From contig JAJXUI010000025.1 in the NCBI GenBank assembly GCA_021782995.1, positions 1 through 41,739 of the forward strand: a DNA stretch of 41,739 nucleotides, read 5' to 3'. The notes under the pieces are model-generated. The model searched no databases and was not told the DNA's origin. It worked only from the letters and a program-made list of their open reading frames with translations. A program made the position numbers and the translations under genes. This stretch comes from Pseudomonadota bacterium. GTDB taxonomy: Bacteria; Pseudomonadota; Gammaproteobacteria; Burkholderiales; Gallionellaceae. Positions 25,944-33,970 of the stretch are shown piece after piece (the stretch's first letter is position 1; the number at the start of each line of letters is the position of its first letter).

Positions 25944-25972
25944 ATACTAGTGTTGCAAATATGTGAAGTCAA
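25944..25972 (-). promoter_or_regulatory. Sigma70-like promoter of the riboswitch operon
   Basis: On the minus strand, TTGACT (25972-25967) is followed by a 17-base spacer and TAGTAT (25949-25944). The -35 matches five of six positions and the -10 matches four of six. Transcription would start around 25937, essentially at the first base of the c-di-GMP aptamer. This geometry independently supports both calls. Confidence 0.75.
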
Positions 25973-25989
25973 GCGAGTACGACGAATGG

Positions 25990-26005
25990 TAGTACAAAAG
26001 TACTA
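25990..26005. repeat. Perfect inverted repeat upstream of the riboswitch promoter
   Basis: TAGTAC, four A, GTACTA: a perfect 6-bp inverted repeat centred about 60 bases upstream of the inferred transcription start of the leftward operon. The position suits an activator-binding site. No cognate regulator is identified, and chance occurrence in this A/T-rich gap is possible. Confidence 0.4.
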
Positions 26006-26252
26006 GATAATATAAAATTATGCAATATATACAAAATGTTAATAATATAAGCATTTGTTAAAATTAATGGTAAATTGCTGAGTCGAAAAATCAAAGTTTG
26101 CTGTACCACTTAATTATTAGCATGTGATAAATCAATTTGTCGTCTACATTAAATGGCATGCCCGGCTTCTTGAAGGGTGCCCGGGTTCAGCCTGCTGGAT
26201 ACTGACGATGCTTAACTGCAAGTCACTTCAAGGGGTTAGCGCGATAGGTGTA

Positions 26253-26280
26253 TTGACAAGCAGACTGATAAGCGGAAAAT
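26253..26280 (+). promoter_or_regulatory. Possible promoter of the DUF3617 gene
   Basis: A perfect -35 hexamer TTGACA at 26253-26258 is followed after 16 bases by GAAAAT (26275-26280), a four-of-six -10 match. Its -10 overlaps the left arm of the hairpin at 26276-26301, so promoter and hairpin may not both be functional. Confidence 0.35.
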
Positions 26281-26302
26281 CCTGACATTAATCAGGGTTT
26301 TT
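26276..26302 (+). terminator. Terminator-like hairpin in the leader of the DUF3617 gene
   Basis: AAAATCCTGA at 26276-26285 pairs with TCAGGGTTTT at 26292-26301 (one G-T pair) around a 6-nt loop, ending in a run of five T. It sits 42 bases before the start codon of the next gene. It may attenuate transcription entering from upstream, or be the remains of an older unit. Confidence 0.45.
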
Positions 26303-26343
26303 CCAGGTTGGTGGTGTGAAATTCAAACAGGAGAGCAAGTCTC

Positions 26344-27432
26344 ATGACAGTAATGTGGAAGCACATGGCGATATTTATGCTGGCAGGCATGTATGCGATG
26401 GCGGCGCTTGCCGAGCAGGGCGAGCGCTGGGAAGTGACCGGCAAGATGGAAATGAAGGGCATGCCATTTGCCATGCCGCCGCAAATGCAGGAAGTCTGCA
26501 TCCCCAAGGGCAAGCAGGGCGATCCGAATTATGCGCGCAAGAATGATGGCAGTTGCAAGATGACGGATGTCAAACAGTCAGGCAACACGGTCAGTTTCAA
26601 GGGCAGTTGTGTGCAGGAAGGCCGCAAGATGAATATGTCGGGGGAAACCCGTTATGACGCGGGTTCTTTCACCAGCACCATGCATATGACAGGTGAGGGG
26701 CAGGATGGACAGGCAATGAATGTCACGCTGACCAGCACTGGCAAGAAACTGGGGGGCAGTTGCGATCCGGAGGAGCAGGCAAGAGCCCGCGGAGCCATGG
26801 TTGCCGAGATGAAGGGAAGGGCGGATGCGGCTGCAGAAATGAACAGGCAAAGCATGGCACAGGCTTGTGAAATGTCCAGTGACGGTGCGACGCTGCTGGC
26901 AAAAAGCCATTACTATCTTGGCGCCAGCCCGATGTGCAAGGGCAAAAAGGCCGCTTATTGCAGTGCAGTGAAATCGGCTGTCGCCAACGATGCACAAGCT
27001 TTCCTGCAGTTGCAGCAGCACGAACAGCAAATACGCGATTACAGCAAGAATGGCGGCATGGTGTCCGTGGTCCAGTCTTGCGGGATCAATATGCGCAATA
27101 CCATTGCTACCGTATGCCGGGCCAGTGCCAGTAAAGGGCCGCTGGATTTCCTTGATGCAAATTGTCCGGCCGAGGCGAAATCGTATCGTGAGCTGCTGCG
27201 CAAACAGGAAGCCTGTGCGGGGCGCGGTTTTACAGGCGCCACTTATGACTCTGACATGAAAAAATGCATGGGCGGAAAAATGCCCGCCGCTGCCGATATG
27301 GCAGGCAGGGGCTACACTTCAGGCCAGGCTGCAACAAAGGCAGCCGGCACTGAAGATGCCTCTGGCAGTGATGCCACCAATGAAGCCATCAAACAGGGCA
27401 CCAAGGCGCTGAAGGGATTATTCGGGTTCTGA
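26344..27432 (+). CDS. Exported DUF3617-domain protein with long C-terminal extension
   Basis: A 362-residue periplasmic protein; ATG 26344 follows AGGAGA. A signal peptide (MTVMWKHMAIFMLAGMYAMA, cleaved after ALA) precedes a DUF3617 domain: GERWEVTGKMEMKGMPFAMP, VCIPKG, GNTVSFKGSC, GETRYDAGSFTSTMHM and KKLGGSC. The domain ends near residue 145; the function of DUF3617 is unknown. The remaining 215 residues are unrecognised, Ala/Lys/Met-rich and contain eight or more Cys (for example ACEMSS, PMCKGKKAAYCSA, QSCGINM), suggesting disulfides. The D-Ala-D-Ala carboxypeptidase gene starts 9 bases later, so the two are probably cotranscribed. Confidence 0.82.
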   Translation: MTVMWKHMAIFMLAGMYAMAALAEQGERWEVTGKMEMKGMPFAMPPQMQEVCIPKGKQGDPNYARKNDGSCKMTDVKQSGNTVSFKGSCVQEGRKMNMSGETRYDAGSFTSTMHMTGEGQDGQAMNVTLTSTGKKLGGSCDPEEQARARGAMVAEMKGRADAAAEMNRQSMAQACEMSSDGATLLAKSHYYLGASPMCKGKKAAYCSAVKSAVANDAQAFLQLQQHEQQIRDYSKNGGMVSVVQSCGINMRNTIATVCRASASKGPLDFLDANCPAEAKSYRELLRKQEACAGRGFTGATYDSDMKKCMGGKMPAAADMAGRGYTSGQAATKAAGTEDASGSDATNEAIKQGTKALKGLFGF

Positions 27433-27441
27433 TGGAAGGCT

Positions 27442-28248
27442 GTGGTGCTGCTGCGAACTTCCATATTTGCCGGGTTGTTGCTGTTGCCGCATCTGGCAGT
27501 GGCGCAGCCCGATCCATTTCCGCAGGTGGCGACGGCCTATCTGGTCAGGGTAGATGACAAGCTGATCTGGGAACGTCAGGTCAACAAAAAGCTGGCACCT
27601 GCCAGCCTGACCAAGCTGGCAATGGCGCTGCTGTTGCTTGAAGATTATCAGCCGAAGCAAGTGGTTGAAATCAGCCGGGCGGCAGCAGCTGAAACCGGCA
27701 TGCGGCTGGGCGTGAAGCCAGGCCAGCGCTTTTACCAGGAAGACCTGCTTGCAGCTGCGCTGATCAGTTCGGATAACGATGCCTGTCATGCACTGGCTGA
27801 AATGAAAGCCGGCACCCAGGCAAGGTTTGTTGATGCGATGAATCGGCGGGTAAGGCAGATGGGCATGCTCGATACGCATTTCTCCAATGCCTGCGGACAC
27901 GATGCCGCTGACCATTATTCAACGGTGCATGATCTGGCGTTGCTGGCAGAAGAGGTACTCAAGCATCCAGAACTTACCCGTGTGGTGTCCCGGACCGATG
28001 CCAGGATAAGCACGGTGGATGGCAATAATTCCTATCAACTTCACACGCGCAATGCACTGCTTGGGCGATACCGGGGCGCACTGGGCCTGAAGACAGGCTA
28101 TACCCCGAAGGCCGGGAAATGCCTGATTGCCTATGCCGAGCGTGACGGTACGCGGGTGTTGCTGGTGATGCTGCACGGCAATGACCGCTGGTGGGATGCG
28201 GCAGATATCCTCGACATTGCCTTTGCCCAGGCGCCTCAGGGAAACTGA
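27442..28248 (+). CDS. D-alanyl-D-alanine carboxypeptidase family serine hydrolase
   Basis: A 268-residue periplasmic peptidoglycan enzyme of the DacA/PBP5 type, which trims the terminal D-Ala of stem peptides. All three penicillin-binding motifs are visible: SxxK as S55-L-T-K58 (LAPASLTKLA), SxN as S110-D-N112 (ALISSDNDA) and K217-T-G (GLKTGYT). A signal peptide (SIFAGLLLLPHLAVA) is present. The start is a GTG at 27442 or 27445, with GGAAG just upstream. The DacA C-terminal beta domain and membrane anchor are absent, so it is a short, soluble form. Confidence 0.93.
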   Translation: MVLLRTSIFAGLLLLPHLAVAQPDPFPQVATAYLVRVDDKLIWERQVNKKLAPASLTKLAMALLLLEDYQPKQVVEISRAAAAETGMRLGVKPGQRFYQEDLLAAALISSDNDACHALAEMKAGTQARFVDAMNRRVRQMGMLDTHFSNACGHDAADHYSTVHDLALLAEEVLKHPELTRVVSRTDARISTVDGNNSYQLHTRNALLGRYRGALGLKTGYTPKAGKCLIAYAERDGTRVLLVMLHGNDRWWDAADILDIAFAQAPQGN

Positions 28249-28249
28249 G

Positions 28250-29596
28250 ATGTTGCCGGAAATTTTCAGGGCACAATCCGGGCGAGACATCCTGTTGCTG
28301 TGCCTGGTTACGCTGCTGGTTTATGGCAACGCCCTTCATGGCAGCTTCCAGTTTGATGACTACAATGTAATCGTCAACAATCCGCGGGTACATGCGTGGC
28401 CCGGCTGGTGGCAGGACATCAGCACGAGTGGCATACGCCCGCTGCTGAAACTGAGCTATTTGCTGGATTGGTCATCGGGATTGGGTGTGGCCGGTTTCCA
28501 TATGACCAACTTGCTGATCCACTGCCTGAACGTGATTTTGGCTTATCGGCTGACATGCGCTTTTCTGGCTGTCGATGGCGGTGGTCAAGCGCAACGGGGA
28601 ACCGCGCTGTTTGCCGCCTTGCTGTTTGCGTTGCATCCCGCGCTGACCGAGGCGGTAACTTATATCAGTGGCCGATCGTCTGCGCTGATGACACTGTTCT
28701 ATCTTGCGGGTGTGATGGCCTATGCGCTAGGCAGGGAAAGCGGCAAGACCTGGCAGCTGCATGGTGTGGTGCCGCTTTGCATGTTGCTGTCGCTGCTGAC
28801 CAAGGAAACCGCCATCACTTTCCCGGCAGCACTATGGCTGTGGGAAGGGCTGAAGGGTGGAACACTGAAGCAGGCAATGCGCAGGCAATGGGTGGTGTGG
28901 ATATTGCTGGCAGCCAGCCTGATGTTCGTGCTGCTGCATCCGGGTTATGCTCGAGAAATGCGGGACAGCTTCAGCTTCAATACATTGACTGGCAAATTGG
29001 CGACACAATTGCTAGGGTTCATTTACCTGATGCGGCAATGGTGCATGCCGTTCTGGCCAAATATCGATCCTGAGTTGCCGGTGCTGGGAAGTTTTCAGGG
29101 CTTGCTTCTGCATGCATTCATTTTATTCGGCATGCTTGTGCTGATGGTTTTTTCATGGCGGCGAAGGCCGTGGCTGGCATTTTCCCTTGCGTGGACTATG
29201 CTGCAATTGCTGCCCATTTATCTTGTCCTGCCGCGGCTGGATGTGGTGAATGACCGTCAGCTCTATCTGGTGGCGTGGCCGTTGGCGATGGCAATTGCAA
29301 TACCCTGGGGCAAGCTGGAAATGCCGCACAAACAGCTGCTGGGTGTGGCGATACTGACCCTGCTGGCGTTTGTCACCGTCAAGCGCAATCAGGACTACCG
29401 CAATGAAATCGCCTTGTGGGAAGCCACGGCAAGGCTGTCTCCGGGGAAGGCGCGGGTGCAGAACAATCTGGGCTATGCCTTGATGCGGGCGGGCAGGCAC
29501 GAGGAAGCGCGCCAGTCTTTTGAAACAGCGCTTACGCTGGACCCGACCTATTACCGTGCCCGCTACAACCTGTTGCTGCTGGGTGATGGCGAGTGA
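28250..29596 (+). CDS. TMTC/PMT-like membrane protein with C-terminal TPR
   Basis: A 448-residue multispanning membrane protein; ATG 28250 lies one base after the preceding stop with AGGGA upstream. The first loop has FDDYNVIVNNPRVHAWPGWW and later HCLNVILAY, ALHPALTEAVTYISGRSSAL and LLTKETAITFPAALWLWEG. These are hallmarks of bacterial relatives of TMTC/protein O-mannosyltransferases (GT-C fold), in which the paired Asp is catalytic. The C-terminus ends in one or two TPR units (NNLGYALMRAGRHEEARQSF). It may be a lipid-linked-sugar protein glycosyltransferase. Acceptor and donor are unknown, and the assignment rests on motif memory. Confidence 0.75.
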   Translation: MLPEIFRAQSGRDILLLCLVTLLVYGNALHGSFQFDDYNVIVNNPRVHAWPGWWQDISTSGIRPLLKLSYLLDWSSGLGVAGFHMTNLLIHCLNVILAYRLTCAFLAVDGGGQAQRGTALFAALLFALHPALTEAVTYISGRSSALMTLFYLAGVMAYALGRESGKTWQLHGVVPLCMLLSLLTKETAITFPAALWLWEGLKGGTLKQAMRRQWVVWILLAASLMFVLLHPGYAREMRDSFSFNTLTGKLATQLLGFIYLMRQWCMPFWPNIDPELPVLGSFQGLLLHAFILFGMLVLMVFSWRRRPWLAFSLAWTMLQLLPIYLVLPRLDVVNDRQLYLVAWPLAMAIAIPWGKLEMPHKQLLGVAILTLLAFVTVKRNQDYRNEIALWEATARLSPGKARVQNNLGYALMRAGRHEEARQSFETALTLDPTYYRARYNLLLLGDGE

Positions 29597-29648
29597 TTAT
29601 AATTTTATAACATATTGAATTAATTATTATATTTACAGAGAGGGAAGC

Positions 29649-31313
29649 ATGTGCCAGGAGCATGTCGGTCCGCAACTTCTACGGGAATCAAACCTGAAAT
29701 ATTTGCTGCTGGTATCGGGCCTGGTGCTGGGCATGGTCGCCATGCAACCGCTCAGGGCTTTTGAAAGTCCCGAGCATGAAGTGCTGGGTAACATGGCGAT
29801 CAAGGCGGTGATCCTGCTTGAGTGTGAACAGGCGCAGACAGCGTGCGAACAGCAGGATCAGGCGTGCGAGCAGCGCAAACTGGACAAGGCGCAAACATGT
29901 ACGGCATTGCATGGGATGGATGCGGAGTCGACGAAATTGCATTATGGCGAGGTGGTTGCCTGCGTGGATTATTTCCTGACCCCGGAAAAACTGATGGCAC
30001 GATATGATGAATCGTCCAGCCACCTGATCGGCACCTGGCCGAGCGAGGATCATTGCAACAACAAGCAGAACGGGAAATGGGCGCAGGCCTCGCATGCGAA
30101 CCATACGCACTTCCAGAAGGAGTTGCTGGTTTCGCTGTCTACCTATCACCAGCTGGCGGTCAGCCTGGCTAGAGACAGGAGCCGTTTGGGTGGCGCGCTG
30201 TTTGTCAATGCGATCGGCGACCATTACCTGCAGGATTTTTTTGCGCCGGGGCATATCACCGTGCGACGCTCGCAGATGACGGACCTCTTTGCGAATGCGA
30301 TGCATGATGCCGCGAATGAAAAGGGCGCGACCTTTCATCCGGGTGAGGGCAGCGGTGTGCAGCGCATGAACGACACAATTCGCGATATCAAGGCTGCGAT
30401 CGCTGCCAGAACGGAACCGGTCAATGTCGCACCAGAAAATGCAGGGTCAGAAAATATTGGCCCGCAAAAGAAGGATGCGTACCGGAAAGCGCTGGTAACC
30501 GCGCTGCGCGCCTTCCTCGCGGGAGATGCGGGATGCCCAGGCGCGGCGGATGCAATGCCGGCGGACGGGATCAGGCTCGAAGGCGATGGATTGCTCGGGC
30601 GCGGCGACGGGTGCGCTCAACGCCTGCTGATGCTGGCGGCGAATGTCATTTCCATCGAAGATGTGTTGCAGGCGACGCAGAATGTACAGCCGGAGAATTA
30701 TTATGATGAGTATGCGCTCAGCCTGCGTCCTGGTATTTATGCGAGCCTGCCGTTTGGCTATTACGCATTGGGCGCGGATGGCAGGGCATCAAACCAGAAT
30801 GACCGGGATTTGCCCCATGCCCGGGATCAGGTCTGGACATTCAATGCCAGCAAGGACTTGTTTTATGATGCCGGCAAAGGGGGCGCGCGGTCTGTCATCC
30901 TGATGGAGGCGGTGCCGCGCGTCTGGATCGGGCCGGGAGAAAATACCGCGCTGAACTTCGGTATCGCCATGGGGCTGCATGCGTTCGAGTGGGATGATAA
31001 AAAGCCCTGGTCTGGGCAGAAGGAAAACGGGGTGGGGGGCACGTTCCGTTCAACCGTGATTTTCCCTGAGACGGAAACAGCTTTCAGCCTGCTCTTGCAG
31101 CGTACGTACCATGGCGGAGCATCTGTTGGCGACTGGGGCAATGGCTGGAACCTGCGGGTAGAACAAGGCTTTACCTCGTTCCTGACATTTTTCCTGGGCT
31201 GGGGAGGGGATGCGATGGCCGATGCGCCGGGGCAACTCGGCTATGGGCATTACACAACGGCCGGTGTCATGATTGCAGGACCAGTCGGCAGGATAAAAAA
31301 ATTATTCAAATAG
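29649..31313 (+). CDS. Exported zinc phospholipase C/S1-P1 nuclease-like protein
   Basis: A 554-residue secreted protein starting at ATG 29649 after GAGAGGGAAG. An N-terminal hydrophobic segment (YLLLVSGLVLGMVAMQPL) acts as signal peptide. Residues 192-202 read HYLQDFFAPGH, close to the zinc-dependent phospholipase C signature (HYxxDxxxPxH). Further potential zinc ligands are His43 (SPEHEVLG), the H-T-H pair at 152-154 and Asp191. A Cys/Gln-rich insert (CEQQDQACEQRK) lies near residue 66. The C-terminal 200 residues look beta-rich (VWIGPGENTALNFGIAMGLH), possibly membrane-interacting. Substrate could be lipid or nucleic acid; this is a family-level guess. Confidence 0.65.
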   Translation: MCQEHVGPQLLRESNLKYLLLVSGLVLGMVAMQPLRAFESPEHEVLGNMAIKAVILLECEQAQTACEQQDQACEQRKLDKAQTCTALHGMDAESTKLHYGEVVACVDYFLTPEKLMARYDESSSHLIGTWPSEDHCNNKQNGKWAQASHANHTHFQKELLVSLSTYHQLAVSLARDRSRLGGALFVNAIGDHYLQDFFAPGHITVRRSQMTDLFANAMHDAANEKGATFHPGEGSGVQRMNDTIRDIKAAIAARTEPVNVAPENAGSENIGPQKKDAYRKALVTALRAFLAGDAGCPGAADAMPADGIRLEGDGLLGRGDGCAQRLLMLAANVISIEDVLQATQNVQPENYYDEYALSLRPGIYASLPFGYYALGADGRASNQNDRDLPHARDQVWTFNASKDLFYDAGKGGARSVILMEAVPRVWIGPGENTALNFGIAMGLHAFEWDDKKPWSGQKENGVGGTFRSTVIFPETETAFSLLLQRTYHGGASVGDWGNGWNLRVEQGFTSFLTFFLGWGGDAMADAPGQLGYGHYTTAGVMIAGPVGRIKKLFK

Positions 31314-31327
31314 GGGAGCGAAACACA

Positions 31328-32128
31328 ATGAGCAGCAATATGCAATCAGACGGAAATGGTACGCAGGATATGCCATTTGTGGCACCTTGCCGTACGCTGG
31401 AGATGTCAGCGCCATGGCATTGGTTGAAACTGGGCTGGCGGGATGTCACGCGTGCGCCGCTGCTCAGCCTGACCTACGGCCTCGCACTGACCTTGCTCAG
31501 CCTGATGATCTTTGTCTTTACCTGGCAGTACGGCACACTGGCGCTGTATATCGGCCTCGCCAGCGGTTTCATGTTCATCGGCCCGGTGCTGGCGGTGGGG
31601 CTGTATTCGATCAGCCGGCAGATGGAAGATGGCCGCATCCCTGTGCTGGGTTATTGCATCCGCGAAGGCAGGCATCATTTGAAGGAATTGCTGGTACTGG
31701 GGTTGATCCTGATGGTGGTGCTGTTGTTGTGGGCGCGATCGGCAACGGTGGTCAGCATCTTCATGCCGATGGCGGGCCATCCGCACTGGGAAGAGCTGGT
31801 GCCCTATTTCGGCATCGGCAGCGTGGTGGGGGCGGTATTTGCCGCGATTGTTTTTGCCGCCAGTGCGTTTTCCCTGCCGATGATCATGGATCGCAAGGCG
31901 GACGCCATCACGGCAGTGGTCACCAGCATCAATGCGGTGCTGCGTAACAAGCAACCGATGCTGCTGTGGGGTATCATCATCGTGGTATGCGTGCTGCTTG
32001 GATTTGCTTCGATGCTGATAGGCTTCATCGTGCTGATGCCTATCCTTGGTCATGCCACCTATCATGCCTATCGCGATACGATCGATGCGTCGGCCTGGCC
32101 GAAGAACATGCCGGCCGATGAGGCTTGA
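31328..32128 (+). CDS. DUF2189 family inner-membrane protein
   Basis: A 266-residue protein with about six membrane helices (for example LLSLTYGLALTLLSLMIFVF, GLILMVVLLLWARSATVVSI, LLWGIIIVVCVLLGFASMLI). The N-terminal motif PWHWLKLGWRDVTRAPLLSL and the central GPVLAVGLYSISRQMEDG are characteristic of DUF2189, a proteobacterial family of unknown function. It starts at ATG 31328 with GGGGAG upstream, 14 bases after the phospholipase-like gene. Confidence 0.88.
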   Translation: MSSNMQSDGNGTQDMPFVAPCRTLEMSAPWHWLKLGWRDVTRAPLLSLTYGLALTLLSLMIFVFTWQYGTLALYIGLASGFMFIGPVLAVGLYSISRQMEDGRIPVLGYCIREGRHHLKELLVLGLILMVVLLLWARSATVVSIFMPMAGHPHWEELVPYFGIGSVVGAVFAAIVFAASAFSLPMIMDRKADAITAVVTSINAVLRNKQPMLLWGIIIVVCVLLGFASMLIGFIVLMPILGHATYHAYRDTIDASAWPKNMPADEA

Positions 32129-32138
32129 GGAACGCTCC

Positions 32139-32495
32139 ATGCGTTATCAGCAACTGGCTTTACTGCATCTGGCCATCATCGTGCCGGCCTTCATGGTCGG
32201 CACTTACCTGTTGATCCGGCGCAAGGGCATGTCGTAGCATAAGTCGCTGGGCAAGCTATACCTGCTGCTGATGCCGGCCCAGTTGGGTCCCCGGTGGTTT
32301 GGCCATTTTGGCGTCATCCATCTGTTCAGCCTGTTCGCGCTGTATTCGGCACCCGCCGCGTGGTTTGCGGTCCGCCGCGGTGATATTGCTGCCCATCGCC
32401 GCATCATGACCGGCCTGTATGCTGGCGGCCTGCTGCTGGCGGGGGGCTTTGCGTTTGCCCCGGGCCGCATGCTGCATGCCTGGTTGTTCCATTGA
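32139..32495 (+). pseudogene. DUF2306-type membrane protein, broken by TAG
   Basis: From ATG 32139 the frame reads MRYQQLALLHLAIIVPAF...LLIRRKGMS, then a TAG at 32235-32237. The same frame goes on as HKSLGKLYLLLM...HFGVIHLFSLFALYSAPAAW...AHRRIMTGLYAGGLLLAGGF to TGA 32493-32495. Together this is the pattern of small DUF2306 membrane proteins (about 130 residues, four helices). Besides the stop, a stretch between LYLLLM and PAQLGPRWFGHFG seems shorter than in homologues I recall, suggesting an in-frame deletion. The gene follows DUF2189 closely, so it was probably part of that operon. Confidence 0.75.
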
Positions 32496-32584
32496 TCCGT
32501 GCTGATCCATTGATCTGCACGGTCTGCTGGGCGGTTCTGATCAGCTTGCTATTCGGGGTGAATCGGACTGGGCTGATGACCGCA

Positions 32585-32613
32585 TTGGGGGATGGGTCTT
32601 CTCATGATAAAAT
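32585..32613 (+). promoter_or_regulatory. Candidate glyA promoter
   Basis: TTGGGG at 32585-32590, a 17-base spacer, then TAAAAT at 32608-32613 (five of six -10 matches). The transcript would have a leader of about 40 bases. GCGCA at 32614-32618 and TGCGC at 32653-32657 could form a loop around it. The -35 is weak (three of six). Confidence 0.5.
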
Positions 32614-32658
32614 GCGCATTTTCCCGATTTCACTACTTTTTTCCCCGGAAGGTGCGCC

Positions 32659-33903
32659 ATGTTCTCACGCAAAAATACCATTTCAGTCGTTGATCCCGAG
32701 TTGTGGGATGCCATCCAGAAAGAAACCCGCCGTCAGGAAGATCATATCGAACTGATTGCCTCCGAAAACTACACCAGCCCGGCCGTGATGGAAGCCCAGG
32801 GCAGCCAGCTCACCAACAAATATGCGGAAGGTTATCCCGGCAAGCGCTACTACGGCGGCTGCGAATATGTGGATATCGCCGAACAACTGGCGATCGACCG
32901 TGCCAAGGCGCTGTTTGGCGCGGAATATGCGAACGTGCAGCCGCACTCCGGTTCGCAGGCGAACCAGGCGGTGTATGCCTCCGTGCTGAAGCCGGGCGAT
33001 ACCATACTGGGCATGTCGCTGGCGCACGGCGGCCACCTCACCCATGGTGCCAGCGTGAACATCAGCGGCAAGCTGTATAACGCCATAACCTATGGCCTGA
33101 ATGACAAGGAAGAAATCGATTACGACGCAGTGCAGAAGCTGGCGAACGAGCACAAGCCCAAAATGATCGTGGCCGGCGCTTCTGCCTATGCGCTGGTGAT
33201 CGACTGGAAAAAATTCCGCGCGATTGCCGACAGCGTGGGCGCTTACCTGTTTGTCGACATGGCGCACTATGCCGGCCTCGTTGCTGCAGGTTTTTACCCG
33301 AACCCGGTTGGCATTGCCGATTTCGTGACGACCACTACCCATAAAACCCTGCGCGGTCCGCGCGGTGGTTTGATATTGGCCAAGGCCGAGCATGAAAAAG
33401 CATTGAATTCGGCGATCTTCCCCTCGCTGCAGGGCGGCCCGCTGATGCACGTGATCGCTGCCAAGGCGGTGGCATTCAAGGAAGCGGCGAGCAAGGAATT
33501 CAAGGCCTACCAGAAACAGGTGATCGAGAATGCACGCGTGATGGCCAAGGTGCTGACAGAAAGAGGCGTTCGTATTGTTTCCGGCCGCACCGACAGTCAT
33601 GTGTTCCTCGTGGACCTGCGTGCGAAAAAGCTTACCGGTAAAGATGCCGAAGCCGCACTGGGCCGAGCCCATATCACCGTGAACAAGAATGCCATTCCGA
33701 ATGATCCGGAGAAGCCTTTCGTGACTTCCGGCATCCGTATCGGTTCACCGGCCATGACCACTCGCGGCTTTACCGAACTGGAAGCCGAGAAGCTGGCCAA
33801 CCTGATCGCCGACGTGCTGGATGCGCCGAGTGACGAGTCAGTGATCGCCTGCGTGGCAGCTGAAGTGAAGAAGCTGACTGACAAGTTCCCGGTATACGGT
33901 TAA
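32659..33903 (+). CDS. glyA: Serine hydroxymethyltransferase
   Basis: PLP-dependent cytosolic enzyme converting serine and tetrahydrofolate to glycine and 5,10-methylene-THF, the main one-carbon source. The 414-residue product has the standard features: [51 protein letters not shown], the PLP Lys229 in [14 protein letters not shown], and C-terminal [18 protein letters not shown] 32659 has AAGGTG upstream. glyA-nrdR-ribD is a common betaproteobacterial order. Confidence 0.98.
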   Translation: MFSRKNTISVVDPELWDAIQKETRRQEDHIELIASENYTSPAVMEAQGSQLTNKYAEGYPGKRYYGGCEYVDIAEQLAIDRAKALFGAEYANVQPHSGSQANQAVYASVLKPGDTILGMSLAHGGHLTHGASVNISGKLYNAITYGLNDKEEIDYDAVQKLANEHKPKMIVAGASAYALVIDWKKFRAIADSVGAYLFVDMAHYAGLVAAGFYPNPVGIADFVTTTTHKTLRGPRGGLILAKAEHEKALNSAIFPSLQGGPLMHVIAAKAVAFKEAASKEFKAYQKQVIENARVMAKVLTERGVRIVSGRTDSHVFLVDLRAKKLTGKDAEAALGRAHITVNKNAIPNDPEKPFVTSGIRIGSPAMTTRGFTELEAEKLANLIADVLDAPSDESVIACVAAEVKKLTDKFPVYG

Positions 33904-33908
33904 GCAGG

Positions 33909-33959
33909 ATTTGGGATTTTGGATATGCATACCCTAAATCCATATTCCAAATTCCCAAT
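33909..33959. repeat. Imperfect inverted repeat between glyA and nrdR
   Basis: Arms at 33909-33927 and 33941-33959 match at 15 of 19 positions with a 13-nt loop. The GGGATTTTGGAT-like sequence resembles dispersed simple palindromes seen in proteobacterial genomes. It may act as a weak terminator or transcript-processing hairpin between the two genes; there is no T tract. Confidence 0.5.
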
Positions 33960-33970
33960 GCCTTAATTAT

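Larger units (their letters stand above)
25973..26343. other. A/T-rich divergent intergenic region
   Basis: A gap with no gene between the leftward riboswitch operon and the rightward DUF3617 gene. About 26006-26150 is very A/T-rich, and the part from about 26158 is GC-richer with short self-complementary segments (for example CCCGG/CCGGG near 26161-26186). It holds the upstream repeat of the leftward promoter, a possible rightward promoter and a terminator-like hairpin just before the next gene. No small ORF, tRNA or recognised ncRNA was seen. Confidence 0.6.

Noticed and set aside
364..32495. Stop-codon reassignment to explain the three internal stops
   Set aside because: TAG ends intact genes at 6326, 7820, 12518 and 37335, and TGA ends many others, so both act as normal stops.
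32683..33672. 329-codon leftward open frame
   Set aside because: Exact antisense of glyA, which is unmistakable.
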